A stretch of DNA of 64,000 nt from Flammula alnicola (taxonomy: Eukaryota; Basidiomycota; Agaricomycetes; Agaricales; Strophariaceae): contig JADNRV010000064.1 in the NCBI GenBank assembly GCA_015499995.1, positions 1 through 64,000 on the forward strand, written 5' to 3'. Below the pieces are notes generated by a model, which made no database searches, was not told where the DNA came from, and saw nothing but the letters and a program-made list of their open reading frames with translations. Every line of letters begins with the position of its first letter. Position 1 is the stretch's first letter. Both the position numbers and the translations under genes were made by a program. Below are positions 1-10,940 of this stretch, piece by piece.

Positions 1-108
1 TGTCTCACCTAACTTCTTGCACATTATGGAAAATCAACTTTTTGGGTGCATTTCTTCATTTTTTGCCAAAATTTAAAGCCAGATCGGGTTGAATTTTAGT
101 TCTGCTGG

Positions 109-208
109 GGGTCTTCGTGCTGATTTTTTGAGATTTGGCCTGTGTCACGAGAAACAACATTGAAATTACACTTTAAGAAGGAATTTCAAAAAATCAGCTC
201 GAAGACCC
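109..208. repeat. Imperfect inverted repeat (28-bp arms)
   Basis: The arm at 109-136 and the arm at 181-208 are reverse complements at about 25 of 28 positions and share the core GGGTCTTCG. The 44-nt spacer would form the loop of a hairpin. No gene is visible here. It is probably part of an old transposable element like those that follow. Confidence 0.7.
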
Positions 209-734
209 TGGAGACCGATAAAACAAATTATTTTGCACCTTCATCTGAGGTTAAACTGGTGTGAGGAAGGAGAAATGTTGTTTTAGTTTTGATGGGCCAA
301 AACCTCATTTATGGATTATGTAATACATGTCTGATTGCATAGAATGCATCGATATTGTGCACCAGTGGTGCTCAAATAGCCTAGATTTACATTTGAGTGT
401 ACTTGGGTCATTTAAATGATTCAGATTTCAATTTACGTGCTTCAAAAGCTGCTATAGTCTTTGTGTTTCATTTTGCAGTCACATCGTGCGGTTTGCCAGT
501 TTTGAAGTGGCTGTGAGATGACTAAGCAGCTGAATCCATTTACAGACGGTGCACGTCCTCATATGTAGTCGATGTTTTTGGTAGTTAGAAACAGTTCTCT
601 GGTCTAATGGTTAAATGGTCTGGGATATTAGCTATTGGATTTCTTTTGGGGCTCTGGGTTCAATTCATAAAAGATGCAAAATCTTTAAGTGATATTTTTC
701 TCTGAGTTCTGTCTAAGTCCACCAAGTTGAAGTC

Positions 735-885
735 CTATCCAGAATCTTGGTCATTCCTGTGGATTCTGGTCAGGATTCCTGCAGAATTGAGTCTATTCCT
801 GCAGATTCTGGTCCATTCCTGCAGATTCCTGTCCATTCCTCCTGGAATCTGGTCATTCTGGGAGGAATCAGTGGAGGAATGAAAA
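735..885. repeat. Degenerate minisatellite
   Basis: Variants of GATTCTGGTCCATTCCTGCA recur roughly every 20 nt, for example around 755, 800, 820 and 840, ending in an inverted version near 865-885. A short TTATC microsatellite follows at about 930-956. No coding potential is seen. Confidence 0.65.
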
Positions 886-1399
886 GTATTGGGTAATGGT
901 GTTAAAACTGCCTGCCTATGTCTCCAAGTTATCTTATCTTATCTTATCTCTTATCTGCACTTCCTCCTTTTCACTTGTTGTGCACTTTGTAGATTAGATT
1001 GTTATCACTTCCAAATTGGGAAACTGTTCTAGATCAGATGATCACATTTCATTTCTAGGTCATTTCTAGATCTTTTCTATTTTGATCTCTCAGAAGTATA
1101 TCAGATTGCCATGGGCAAGGCTTCAGTATTTTGTAACTACCTTGCTTTAATTGCCTTGACTGATAGTTCTACATCCATGCCACAAGCTCAACTACTTCAA
1201 GACACCCAAGTGAGGCAAGAAATAGATTGACACTGCTAGGCAGATACAGGATAAGTTCAAATGCACTTATAAAACCTCCACTGAATTAACAACATCCAAC
1301 ACTGAACATAATGCTGGGTCAAAGAAGGTATGTTGCATTTAAATCTGAATGGTACTAACAATCAGCTAATAGCCTTGCTGTGTGAAGACAAAAAACATC

Positions 1400-1854
1400 T
1401 TTGACAGCCTTCCTGTAATCTGCATGCTGGAAGCAACTGACCTCCACAACAAACTCAACAGGTACCTCAGCATAGACCCCAGAGCATACCAATGATGTGC
1501 TCCTATAGTGGGCTAAGCGAAAGCACATCTATCCATGCTTATTATGCATGGTGTTGAACTACCTCTTGATCCCTGGTACGTTATTCAACATGACATATTG
1601 CTTTTTTGTGCTAACTTCCTCTGTAGCTACCTCTGTCAATGTTGAACATGTGTTTAGCAAAGGCCAAATTTTGCTGTCATGTGTTCACAACTGACTCTCA
1701 GTTCAATTGACACAGGTCTTGATGTGTTTTGGAGCATGGAGCTTGATGGGGTATATCAGAGACAGTGATGTCAAGGCAGTCACGGTACTGCCTGATCTTC
1801 AGGAGGGTGAGGAGAAGAAGCCACTAGATGACAACTGGAATTTAATTATTTAGT
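1400..1854 (+). pseudogene. hAT transposase remnant (C-terminal dimerisation region)
   Basis: From 1626 the frame reads ATSVNVEHVFSKGQILLS, a stop, then LSVQLTQVLMCFGAWSLMGY and an acidic tail ending in TAG near 1852. This matches the hAT dimerisation domain, whose family form is A-T-S-V-x-V-E-R-V-F-S-K-G followed by N-R-L-S. The stop TGA at 1692-1694 sits where family members have Arg before Leu-Ser, so a CGA to TGA change is the likely cause. Upstream fragments (HGVELPLDPW near 1545-1580) are consistent with the same element but broken by stops. No terminal repeats or target duplication were identified. This is a dead element copy. Confidence 0.75.
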
Positions 1855-2018
1855 ATGTACTTATATCTGATTATTCTATTAGATATCCCTGCTACAGGTT
1901 TTTCAACCCATTGTACCTATTGTACCCCTGTCCACTACCCTCCATACTCATACCCTCCATGGGTACATGTCTGCACAGGTAAGGGTATGGGTCAGGAAAT
2001 TTTACTCCAACATTCACT

Positions 2019-2325
2019 AGATGTCCATGATTTTGCAGCTTTGAGGCCTACAAATTGTCAATCTGTGTTCAAATTTTGCAGATTTGAGGGTCATTTGAGG
2101 TCTAATTTTACTCCCCTCATTAGCAGAAATAGATGTAATATAACAACAACAATGGTGATAAGAAATTTCAATTTTACTCTTTTTTTTTTGTTGCTGGAGG
2201 CCAGGGACTCAAAGATAGAAGCAGATTGCAGAAATTTTTGAGAAATCAGTATAAATTTGAATTTTTCCTTTTTAGAAAGCATGTGACAACATCTGTCCAA
2301 ATTTGTGGATTTGAGGGCAGGAACA
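2019..2325. repeat. Degenerate copy of the CCTCAAATCCGC repeat family
   Basis: Three motifs, TTTTGCAGCTTTGAGG (about 2031), TTTTGCAGATTTGAGG (about 2075) and TTTGTGGATTTGAGGG (about 2302), are spaced and ordered like the motifs at the right end of the younger copy at 39,648-40,043 (opposite orientation). The linking sequence is also shared, for example AATCTGTGTTCAAATTTTGC here. CpG sites of the younger copy appear here as CA or TG. Confidence 0.65.
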
Positions 2326-2372
2326 TTGGAGAGTTGAGATCAAATTCTAGAATTTTCACAGACACAAAATAT

Positions 2373-2619
2373 GTCAGAAATTTCCGACTGCTGTTGTAAT
2401 GGCCGGGCCATTATGTGATGGTTGACTGGTGTTACAATGGTTAGTATATCATTAATTTGCCATAATAAGGCCATTTACTGCTATTAGTTGCCAGAATTAG
2501 AACACCAACTAGTCTGTTACAAGTTAACAGGTTGAAACAGAGCTGCAGCGTTATGGGCCGACTAGTCTGTTGCGGCCTGTTGTAATGTGTTACAATTCTG
2601 GCAGGAAATTTCTGACTAA
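2373..2619. repeat. Possible MITE bounded by GTCAGAAATTTCC inverted repeats
   Basis: GTCAGAAATTTCC near 2374 is repeated as its reverse complement GGAAATTTCTGAC near 2606-2618. The interior holds several related TTGTAAT / CCAGAATT pieces in both orientations. No convincing target duplication was found. Confidence 0.4.
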
Positions 2620-2814
2620 TAGTAGGAGCTTCCCAGGCCTATTGCAACTGAGTGGCCTAGCTGTGTACCAACCAGTTCACATATTTTCTTGAGGATTTCC
2701 TAATGTACTATGTATGCTGACTGAGCCTTGTGAATAATTAAACTCAATTTCAATAAATTAATTACTACTCAAGATATGAATATATTCTGCTAAAAATATA
2801 CAATTTTCCAATCT

Positions 2815-4903
2815 TCATCTTGCATAAGGATGAAAGCTATGCTCTCTGCGGGATGTTGTGCGAGCAGGACCAGGACCAGGACTTCCCATCACTCTATTAT
2901 AATTTTGATGGTTGTTCACTGGATGCAGCCCCATCCCCACTGACCTGATAGACCCAAGCTGAGGTCCACCACTCATCATACCAGGAGCCCTGATCCCCAG
3001 GGTTCCCACAGGCCCAACTCCCAAATGCATGGCGCCCATACTTCCCACATTGCCAACATTTGGCATCCCTTCTAGTCTACCGCCCATCATGTTCATGGTT
3101 GGGAGACCATTGCCCATGGCATATCCATTCATCATCATTCCCATCATAGGGTTCATGTTCATCATCCCAAGAGGAGCTTGAGCCATTGATCGTTGGTACA
3201 GCAGTGACATAGGGATTTGTTGATTCGAGGGCGCAAAATTCATAGATGATGCCGATGGGATTTGCTGGTCAAATGACTCAAATGAGTTCATGCTTGAATG
3301 AACACTGGATGTTCGCGTTTGATCTCGTTGATTGCGTGGCTGAGCAGCTTTGACCTCAATCTGACGGAGAGCGAGTAAAAGTTTCGGTAATTCGTTTTAA
3401 GGAAGGTTGGGAGAGGAACGCACCTGCTTATCATCAAGTATGAGACCAGGTTTCCCAACAAGTTGATCGGCTTTGCTGGCGTCTTCAAACGTCACGAAGC
3501 CGAACCCTTTCGATCGCCCTGACTCGCGGTCGAGCATAACCGTCGCGTCAACGACTTTGCCATATTCCGCAAAGAACTGGCGCATCGAGTCGGGTGTTGT
3601 ACTAGGAGACAAGCCGCCCACAAAGTAACGAGTGTTACGGAGATGTTCTTCGCGTGGGATCGCGCGTTTGGGGTCAATCTATATTTGCTCAAATCAAAAC
3701 GATTCTGATTCTAAGTAGAGTCAAGAACGTTGCTTACCGTCTTCCCGTCTAAAGCATGTTCGCGGTTCACTACCAGATCTACGGCGTTTGGGTCTTCGAA
3801 AGTCAGGAAGGCGAATCCACGAGATGTTCCAGCTGCGTCTCGCATGATAGTACACGCGTCAACCTTCTCGTAAGTTAGCTGGTTGGAGAAGGCCAGTGAG
3901 ATTTACATTGAATGTTTTACCTTGCCAAACTGAGAGAAATAATCTCTCAGACCCTCTAGTTAATTAATCAAGGACGCAGAATCGCAAAAAAAAGGTCAAT
4001 TAGCGGTACGTAGAGAATATATTCATAGGAGCATATACCATCTGTTGTATCCCAATTAAGACCGCCGATGAACATTTTGCTAACGGTCAAATGGTGGACC
4101 AAGAGTTTAAGATCGTAATCGTAAGTGTAGGGTAAGCAGTTAGGTGTGGTTGGTAGAGTTGAGGAGACGCGGAAATGATAAGCATAATTAGTATCCAAAA
4201 ACGTCAAGTAAGAGTAGGCAGTAGTAAAAGAGGAATTATAGGTATATCTGGTATCATAACCTGTAGTGCATGTTCGAACGTCCAAACACTAGTGACGTAG
4301 AGGCATACATTGTTTGAACCATGATGGATTGACTCCGGACTAGAAAGAGCGAAGAATGGGAGGTGAAGAGACGAAAACACTCACCCAGCGTCATGCATCT
4401 CTGAAGGTTTCTTCCCAAAAACAGTATCGTTCGACATCCCGGATGGTATGGCTCTGTCTGACAAAACAGTAAACGAAGGCCGCCCCGAGTTTGGTCGGGG
4501 ATTTTGAGGTAATGGAATCTCCTTCCGCTGTTGACGCTCCTGGCTCGGAGTTTGCTGGTATGCAGAAAATTGCTTGGCTACTTGTGCCGAGTATGACAGA
4601 AGGGACGGCGAAGAGACAGAGGGTTTTGGAGGAAGGGAGCGATGCGTGTCTTGTGGTAATGCAGAAGATCCTGCTGCTTCGTCGACTGTGGGTGCAGATG
4701 AAGATGTTTGCGCGTTCGACTCCTCGTATCCTTCTGCGGCGTCTTGCTCTACATGCTCTTGTTCATGCGTAGGTTCAAAGTCGTTCTCTTCATCGCCATA
4801 GATATCTAGACAAAGGCACGGTTTTCAACGCGTTCACTTCGCGAAAAGGCCAGGGTGTGACCATACCTCCGTATAGATCAGAGTCGAGCGTGTTCTGTGC
4901 CAT
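2815..4903 (-). CDS. Hrp1/Nab4-like two-RRM RNA-binding protein
   Basis: Probable nuclear/shuttling hnRNP-type protein related to yeast Hrp1 (cleavage factor IB), acting in pre-mRNA 3'-end processing and mRNA export. The start MAQNTLDSDLYG is at 4903. The first intron joins 4867 to 4805 (GTATGG..CTAG), and exon 2 runs to 4385 and encodes an acidic, Ser/Gln-rich N terminus. Two tandem RRMs follow: RRM1 with RNP2 MFIGGL and RNP1 RGFAFLTF, then RRM2 with RNP2 RYFVGGL and RNP1 KGFGFVTF. The C-terminal tail is rich in Met, Gly and Asn (exon 2815-3291) and ends REHSFHPYAR. Several very small exons split RRM1 near 4040-4080 and 3900-3960. The two-RRM layout with an acidic N terminus and Met/Gly-rich tail fits Hrp1; a DAZAP1/Musashi-type hnRNP is the alternative. 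Confidence 0.88.
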
Positions 4904-5250
4904 AGAGCCAAAGATTTAGACAGGGAGTTGAGTAAAGAAAGACGTTGCCAGTGGTGGTTCGTTCAAAGTTATTGACGTGACACAACTTGAACAATGTGAC
5001 ATCGTTCGAATTCGTACCACTTCTACATACCTCATTCAAGATGTAAGAAAGAAATTCTGAGGACAGCCTCAGGACGATATTGGGAGGATATCCATAAAAA
5101 AAAGGTATATGATAAGTTATACATGGCTAGAACAATCCAACCATATACAACCAAAGCCGTCAATTATAAAGGATTAGATATTCAGGGTGATCTTTAGAAC
5201 TGTCCCAACCGAAGGCCCCAACGATAAAAGCACTCCAAATACAAAAATTC
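4904..5250. other. Tandem intergenic region
   Basis: About 350 nt between the 5' end of the Hrp1-like gene and the 3' end of the VHS gene, both on the minus strand. It should hold the promoter of the former and the 3' UTR of the latter. I see no further gene or repeat. Confidence 0.5.
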
Positions 5251-8200
5251 TTAGTGTGCTCCGTTAGTAAGTGGCACTACTCCAGCTTGTAGTTGACGAG
5301 ACCGTTCCGCCACCGCATCATATACGAACTGTACGGGAGGGTGGCGCCACCGTGCATCGCTGTCCTCTTCGAATTCAGGATCGAGAGAATCTCCTGCGGC
5401 AAAGGGGTGTTCCTTGCTGTCATAAATATCGTCCGGGTCATAAGTAGCTGTGGATAATTTTCGTCAGTTTATCAGATTGGATGGAAAAAGCGACGGAAAG
5501 CTCACCTCCTGGTAATGTCTCTGGTTCAACGAGTTTCCGCTTTCCAAGCGCCTTTGCACTAGGTTTAGCATGCTTGTACTCATTGTCATCAAGTCCTTCC
5601 AAGGAGCCTGCGTCGTCGGGGAATTCGTGGCCGTTCGTGTAGGTATATGGTTCCAGTTTCGGGGTTCCAGGCGAAGGGGTTCTGGAGTGCGAAGAAGCCG
5701 CCTGAGCAGGAGATCGTGGGCCGTGCGGTGCTGCAGGAGGAGGAGCAAGGCTTTGACCGAGCAAGGTGAGGTCAATCTCAGATTCAGATGGCTGCGCGTG
5801 ATGGGGTCTAGGATGATTCATAGGAGGAGGTTGTGGGGAATGCGACCTCGAAGGAGGTGAAGGAGTCCTCGAAGACGAACTTCCAACATGGCCATCGGTC
5901 GATTGTTCCACGGGTATATAATCTCGATGCTATATTATGGGTTAGTCACGTTGGCACTGAGATATTTATCGGGTCTTCTTACCCTTCGGTCCATACGTGT
6001 TTCTTTTCGGCTGCGATCCTCTGCCTTACGTTCCATCGCAACCCTTTCAAGGTCCTCATATTGCTTGAGGGCTTCCATCAACTCCGCATTTGCAGCGAGC
6101 AGCGCGGCTAATAGCTGTTCTTCTATGGTCAATTCAACCGGCGGATCAGGCATGTCATCGACAGAAAGATTGAGATCGTTAGAGGCTGTTCGCTTCCGTG
6201 GATGTCGATCGTTGTCCTGTGCCGCACGTGAATGTTCCGCTCCAGCTGAAGCCCAAGGAATTTGTGCGAATATCAGCTCTTGTGATGAGCGGCACTTTAC
6301 GTAGAACTCCTAGAATTTAACCACAAGCATTAGATATCTTGTGCAGGAACAAGGACTTCGCGACTAACCTTGATGATGTCCTTCTTCTTCAAGTCTTCAG
6401 GTTTCGATAACGCCAAAGCTTGCGAGAGCAACGACGCATTTCCTTGACCAATCTTGCACTCTTGGAAAAGTCGGCGCATATCTTCGTCGGGGGGAATGAT
6501 ACGATTCCGTGTTGGAGATTTTCGTTTCTTGACCGCAGTCTGAAAATAAGAAAAAGGCATCTAAATCTGGAAATCATGTAAACCTGCAAATCACTAACAG
6601 GAACGGGCGTAACTGGAGCAGAGTCGATAGGCACCGGACTTGGTTCTTGATAGGATACGATAGGAACCTCATATCCTGATAATCGACTTGAGGTAGGTGG
6701 GTGGAACATGGCATCATCGGTATCGAATGGTACCCCCTATCGACAGTCAATTTTCCCATCCGCGTCAAGGGGTAAGGTTAACTACCTCTTCGGGTTTATC
6801 GAATGGTTTCACGCGTTTCCAAAGCCCTTTGAACCCTTCTCTATCATGCCGAGGGTCCTTTTCTACAATATTGACGTTTAGACGAAAATGAGGTGCATTT
6901 AAAATAATTGGATACCCACTACTCCCACTTGCGTATGCAGCGGCTGCAACGACCTCTAGAAGTCGTTCGCGCACTACCGGTGATGTTCTCGAGGAATTAA
7001 GAAGGTCTTCAAGGGTATCCAGAAACTTTCGAGAGGTTGATTGAGAAATGAAGGTATCGGAGGAGTTCCGGAGCATAATTGCCCACAACTGAGTACGATA
7101 ATCGTCAGATCTGCCTCTCGTCAGGCTATTACATAGAGAAGGTCACATACTCGAGCAGCCGATAACTGAGCTGGGGGTTCGCCGTACCTGCAAGGTAATC
7201 AATATAAACAAGAGAACAGAAAGGTGATAAATTACTTGAATTCGCGTCTCAAAGCTCGAACTGCTTCTTTTGCATTGCTTTCATTTGCAGAGGCACGCTC
7301 GCAGACTTCAAGTACCAACGCCCAGTCTTCTGAGGCCGTGGCGGTGAGGTAACCTGGAAGGGGCGATTGAACACTCATGGCGCGATGCATCTTGCAAAAA
7401 ATTTAACTCACCAATCATTCGAGTGAGTTCTGGTTGACCTTCGTCCTCTCGGCGCATTTCTCGTCCTCGTTCTCGTTGAGGGTCACGATCATGGACCTTC
7501 TCCTTCTCCCTGTCCCTTTCTCTTTGTATATGGATTTCTCTCTCCCTCTCCCGTTCCCGTTCCCTCTCTTTTTCCTTTTCTTTTTCCTTATCCCGCTCTT
7601 TATCTTTATCGCGCCCTCCCCAAAATCCTCGCTTTTCCTTCTTCTCTCCAGATTCTCGTTCTCTATAATTCTGATGGCCGTGGCCGCTTTCCGAGCCTGC
7701 GTAGCGTTCCTCAGACTGCGATCTCGGTGCATTTGGGCTATCAGTGCGGGGAGGATCAAGAGCTCGCAAGATACCGAGCGCAACTGGCGCCGTGGGCTGA
7801 GATTTCTTTCGACCATTCGCTTCGCGTTCACGATCGTGATGTCGGATCAACTTATTTGAGTTGGATACATTTGTCACCGCACTCATCGGAGAAGCCGATC
7901 GCGGTGGTGGAAGAGGACTGGCCATCGGAGGAGATACGTTAGGCGTCAATGAATTATATGAAGACGAGCGAGATGGGGCGTTGATAATAGGGGGTGGCGG
8001 AGGAGGATTTGATAGATGAGCGGAATCTGGAGGAGGAGCCACAACCTCCCAACGTTCCTCGTCTGCTGGATGCCTTGCGGGATGAGATTGAGGCTGTAGG
8101 TTCTGCGTATGAGTGTTGCTACCATGCGTGGCTAGCTTCTGGTATAGCGGGGTTGGAATAGGCTGCTTAACTACTTCCTGGATGGAGTAAAATATAACAG

Positions 8201-8320
8201 ACACGCGGTAGATGATCAATGACGAGCTGAAGGAAGAATTGGGATTTATCGTACCTCTGCAAAGTCTCGAGATCCCCCGTTGCCTTTGCCTGACTTTGGC
8301 TTGTGGCGAAACAACTTCAT
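5251..8320 (-). CDS. VHS/GAT-domain membrane-trafficking protein
   Basis: Probable endosomal/actin-linked sorting adaptor of the VHS+GAT class (yeast Lsb5, TOM1-like). The start MKLFRHKPKSGKGNGGSRDF is at 8320 and the protein ends VPLTNGAH with TAA at 5251. By my exon reading it is roughly 860 residues in about ten exons. After a Pro/Ser-rich N terminus comes a striking charged run around 7,540-7,640 made of repeated Lys-Glu and Arg-Glu dipeptides. The VHS domain follows (LTATASEDWALVLEVCERAS, then NAKEAVRALRREFKYGEP and QLSAARLWAIMLRNSSDTFI). A GAT-like helical region comes next (RLFQECKIGQGNASLLSQAL and IEEQLLAALLAANAELMEAL), then a Ser/Pro-rich tail. The exact orthologue is uncertain. The Lys/Glu run is long for a trafficking adaptor but open in frame. 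Confidence 0.85.
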
Positions 8321-8510
8321 TTTAAGGTATAAATCAGAGCCCTCTCTAACTGCTCAGTGCTGCTGTCGTGGCTGGAAAGAAAGGAGGAGAGAGAGAGAAG
8401 GGCTGAAACGTCCCCGCAATGCCAACAAGAGCGCAGAGCGGTGTAGAGGCTGTGTTCACCGTTGCAGTAACATTTCAAAGTTGCCACGTGCACTCTACTA
8501 CAGTAACATA

Positions 8511-10580
8511 TCAGATAAGATCAACTGGCATCACTCCAAGTCCTTTCTCTTCCCCAAACATAACCCGGACAGCCGCCTCAAACGCCTCTGCAGTAAACTC
8601 GTATGTCGCCATGTATCCTGTCCAATCCTCGTAAGTCTTCTTCTCAGCCGCACCCCTAAGATCATAGGGGCCACAGCTTGACAACAAAATGACCGGAATA
8701 CTATCCAGCTGCATCTCTTTGATTCTGAGACGCAAACGCTCCAGGTATTCCAACTGCCATCTCTTGAGATCTGCGTTGCGCATGACAAAAATAAGTCCTC
8801 CGACGCCGTTAAGTATATCAGCCAAAATGGCGCCGTCGGCGGAAAATACGACGTGGTCCAACTTTGTCCGCTTCTTCACTGCCCGCGCCAGTGCAAGGTA
8901 CGACGCTCCAGCTGTATTTCTGACAACACCGCCAGGGCCTATCAAGGTTCCATCTCCAGGATCAACTGCTCTATTTACATTCTCCATCTTCGGCGTTAAC
9001 AGGAGCAAGCGCTTGTCTGGTTTAAAATAGTCAGCGTTTAATGGAATTACGCTGCCTCCGTTCCAGACGATCGTCGTGCTTCGGAGATAGACTTCTTGGC
9101 TAAGCTGCAGGTTCGTCGCGTGAACCTTTGCAAAAATTGCATCCCAAGCTGGTTCGACTTCGAGCGAAATATTGCTCCATTGCCCCGCAAAATTTTTCTT
9201 CATCCTGGCTATCCTTTCTCCACTGTCACGCAGCTCGTCGACAGAGATCTGACCTTGTTCAAGTGCCCGATATATCCCTTCCACAGCCTCTATGTGCCTC
9301 TCAAAGGTATGACATATCATCACAATGTCCGCGCCAGCTTTCAGCGCCCTGAAGGCGCCTTCTTGGATACCACACCCGCCTTGCTCAGGCTCCGCAATGG
9401 CGTCCATTTCCAAGCAATCCGTCACTACAACGCCTTTGAACCCCATCTCATCTTTCAACAAATCGGTCGTTATCTTCCGAGACAGAGAACAAGGTGTGTC
9501 GTCCCCCGTTATCAAAGGCAGCGCCATATGTCCGGTCATGATGCTGGGGATCCCGGACGCGATCAGAGATTTAAATGGAACAAGTTCTTCTCGTAAAATT
9601 TGGTCCTTGCTTTTCAGAATCCGAGGAAGCGCCAGATGGGAATCAACGTGCGTATCTCCGTGTCCTGGAAAGTGCTTGCCTGTGGGCGCGACCCCAGCAG
9701 AGGAAGACCCACGGCTCACAGCCACGGCGAACGTCGCGACCTTGTTAGGATCTAATCAATCCGTGATTAGTTGGCCGGATCGCAGTCAGCGTGCATATCA
9801 GAATCTTACCATCCCCAAATGACCTGACACCTGATGGGCAGATAATTAATATCAGAATGACAAGAAGTAGAGTATTCACAGCAGATGGCGCTGACTTACC
9901 GATGACAGGATTTCTCGAATCAGTGTTGATATCTGCAACGGGGGCGTATACCCAGTTGATTCCCACCATTTTCAGCTCAATGGCTGAAGCAGTCGAAACT
10001 TTCTTTGCATCGTCTGGTGATCCAGTGGCAGCAAGCGCCATAGCCCCCGGACTACAAGAAGGATATCGGTCTTGGCATGAGGGCGAGTTGAGCACAAATC
10101 ATCTGGGACCTACAAAACTGCTCCTGCGGTCGGAGAGCTAAGGCAGAAACCAAACCTGTGTGAAGAAAGACGTGATGAATATCTTTATAAGGGGGGATAA
10201 AGATATTAGCTTACCATTTTCCTGATCGATTCCAATAAGGAGAGGTCTTTCGTGCCCAGCTTCCTTCGCCAGCAGCTGGAGATCTTGCACAAGTTTACGG
10301 GTCTGGCCCGCACCTATACGAATGTTCTTAGGATATCCTCTGAAAATTAAGCGAACACTTGCTCTGAATGTTTCTCTTCATGAGGATAACATTTCCGATA
10401 TAGTAATCTTGTATAAGGGTCTTGATGTTTTGGGATACTTCAAATCCGTGAAAGCCAAAGACAAAGTGCTATGTCGCAGTTATCACGGAAGATGAAAATT
10501 TGTCCAGGTAGTTGGGCCCGAAGTTTCCCTACCTGTCCCACATCGCGCTTAATTGCTTCAGTGATTATTGGAGCTGTCAT
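8511..10580 (-). CDS. Glycoside hydrolase family 3 (beta-N-acetylhexosaminidase type)
   Basis: Predicted to release terminal beta-N-acetylglucosamine from chitin or glycoconjugates; the NagZ-type signature KHFPGHGDT lies near 9,670. The start MTAPIITEAIKRDVGQ is at 10580. Exon 2 is 10468-10363 (HFVFGFHGFEVSQNIKTLI..), exon 3 is 10313-10215 (QTRKLVQDLQLLAKEAGHER..GIDQENG), and a further exon around 10,040-9,900 carries GSPDDAKKVSTASAIEL..NWVYAPVADI. The large last exon carries the GHGDTHVDSHLALP segment, the likely nucleophile region VVTDCLEMDAI and a short C-terminal domain ending MPVDLI. The intron between exons 2 and 3 appears to start with GC. The join after the GLVSAL segment near 10,100 is unclear and could hide a frame problem. 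No signal peptide is evident, so it is probably intracellular. Confidence 0.85.
10314..10362 (-). other. Probable GC-AG intron in the GH3 gene
   Basis: The coding frame goes from RNIQ to SAGQTRKLV only if a 49-nt intron starts at GCAAGT (complement of 10362-10357), preceded by AGA, and ends ATAG at 10314. AG|GCAAGT is the usual context of GC donors. The only GT alternative would give a 19-nt intron, which is too short. Confidence 0.65.
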
Positions 10581-10940
10581 CCTATGAGAATTCTCGACTC
10601 GGGTTCGCGATTTACGAGATGTTGACGAGATCTGTAGATTCTAGCAAAGAATGAAGGTACAAACTCATGAAAAGTGTCGGTTATTTATCTCTGAAAATGA
10701 ACCTGCATTATGGACACATAGAAGGGACTTACAACGAGGAACAAGTCAAGGACTCGGAATGGTGGTCAAGCAAGGGAAGAGATGGGGAGGTGGCGCAAAG
10801 GCTTGGCACCTGGTCCATGAGTTCGGGCCGAGAAGGGAGAACCAAGTAAGACCAAATACAGTACTACCGACTCGGAGTGAAGTTCTTGGACTTGTGCTAT
10901 CACGACTCCAGCGACGATTTAACCATTACTTCAGTGCAGA
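10581..10940. promoter_or_regulatory. Divergent promoter region, GH3 / unknown protein
   Basis: 360 nt between two divergently transcribed start codons (GH3 at 10580 minus, unknown protein at 10941 plus). It must contain both promoters. I could not assign a TATA box or a specific operator with confidence. Confidence 0.5.

Noticed and set aside
7415..7859. ORFs on both strands over the charged repeat of the VHS gene
   Set aside because: Low-complexity purine/pyrimidine runs open several frames. Only the minus frame continuing into the VHS domain makes sense.
9096..9822. Long plus-strand ORFs over the GH3 gene
   Set aside because: They are antisense shadows of the large GH3 exon, which carries clear motifs on the minus strand.
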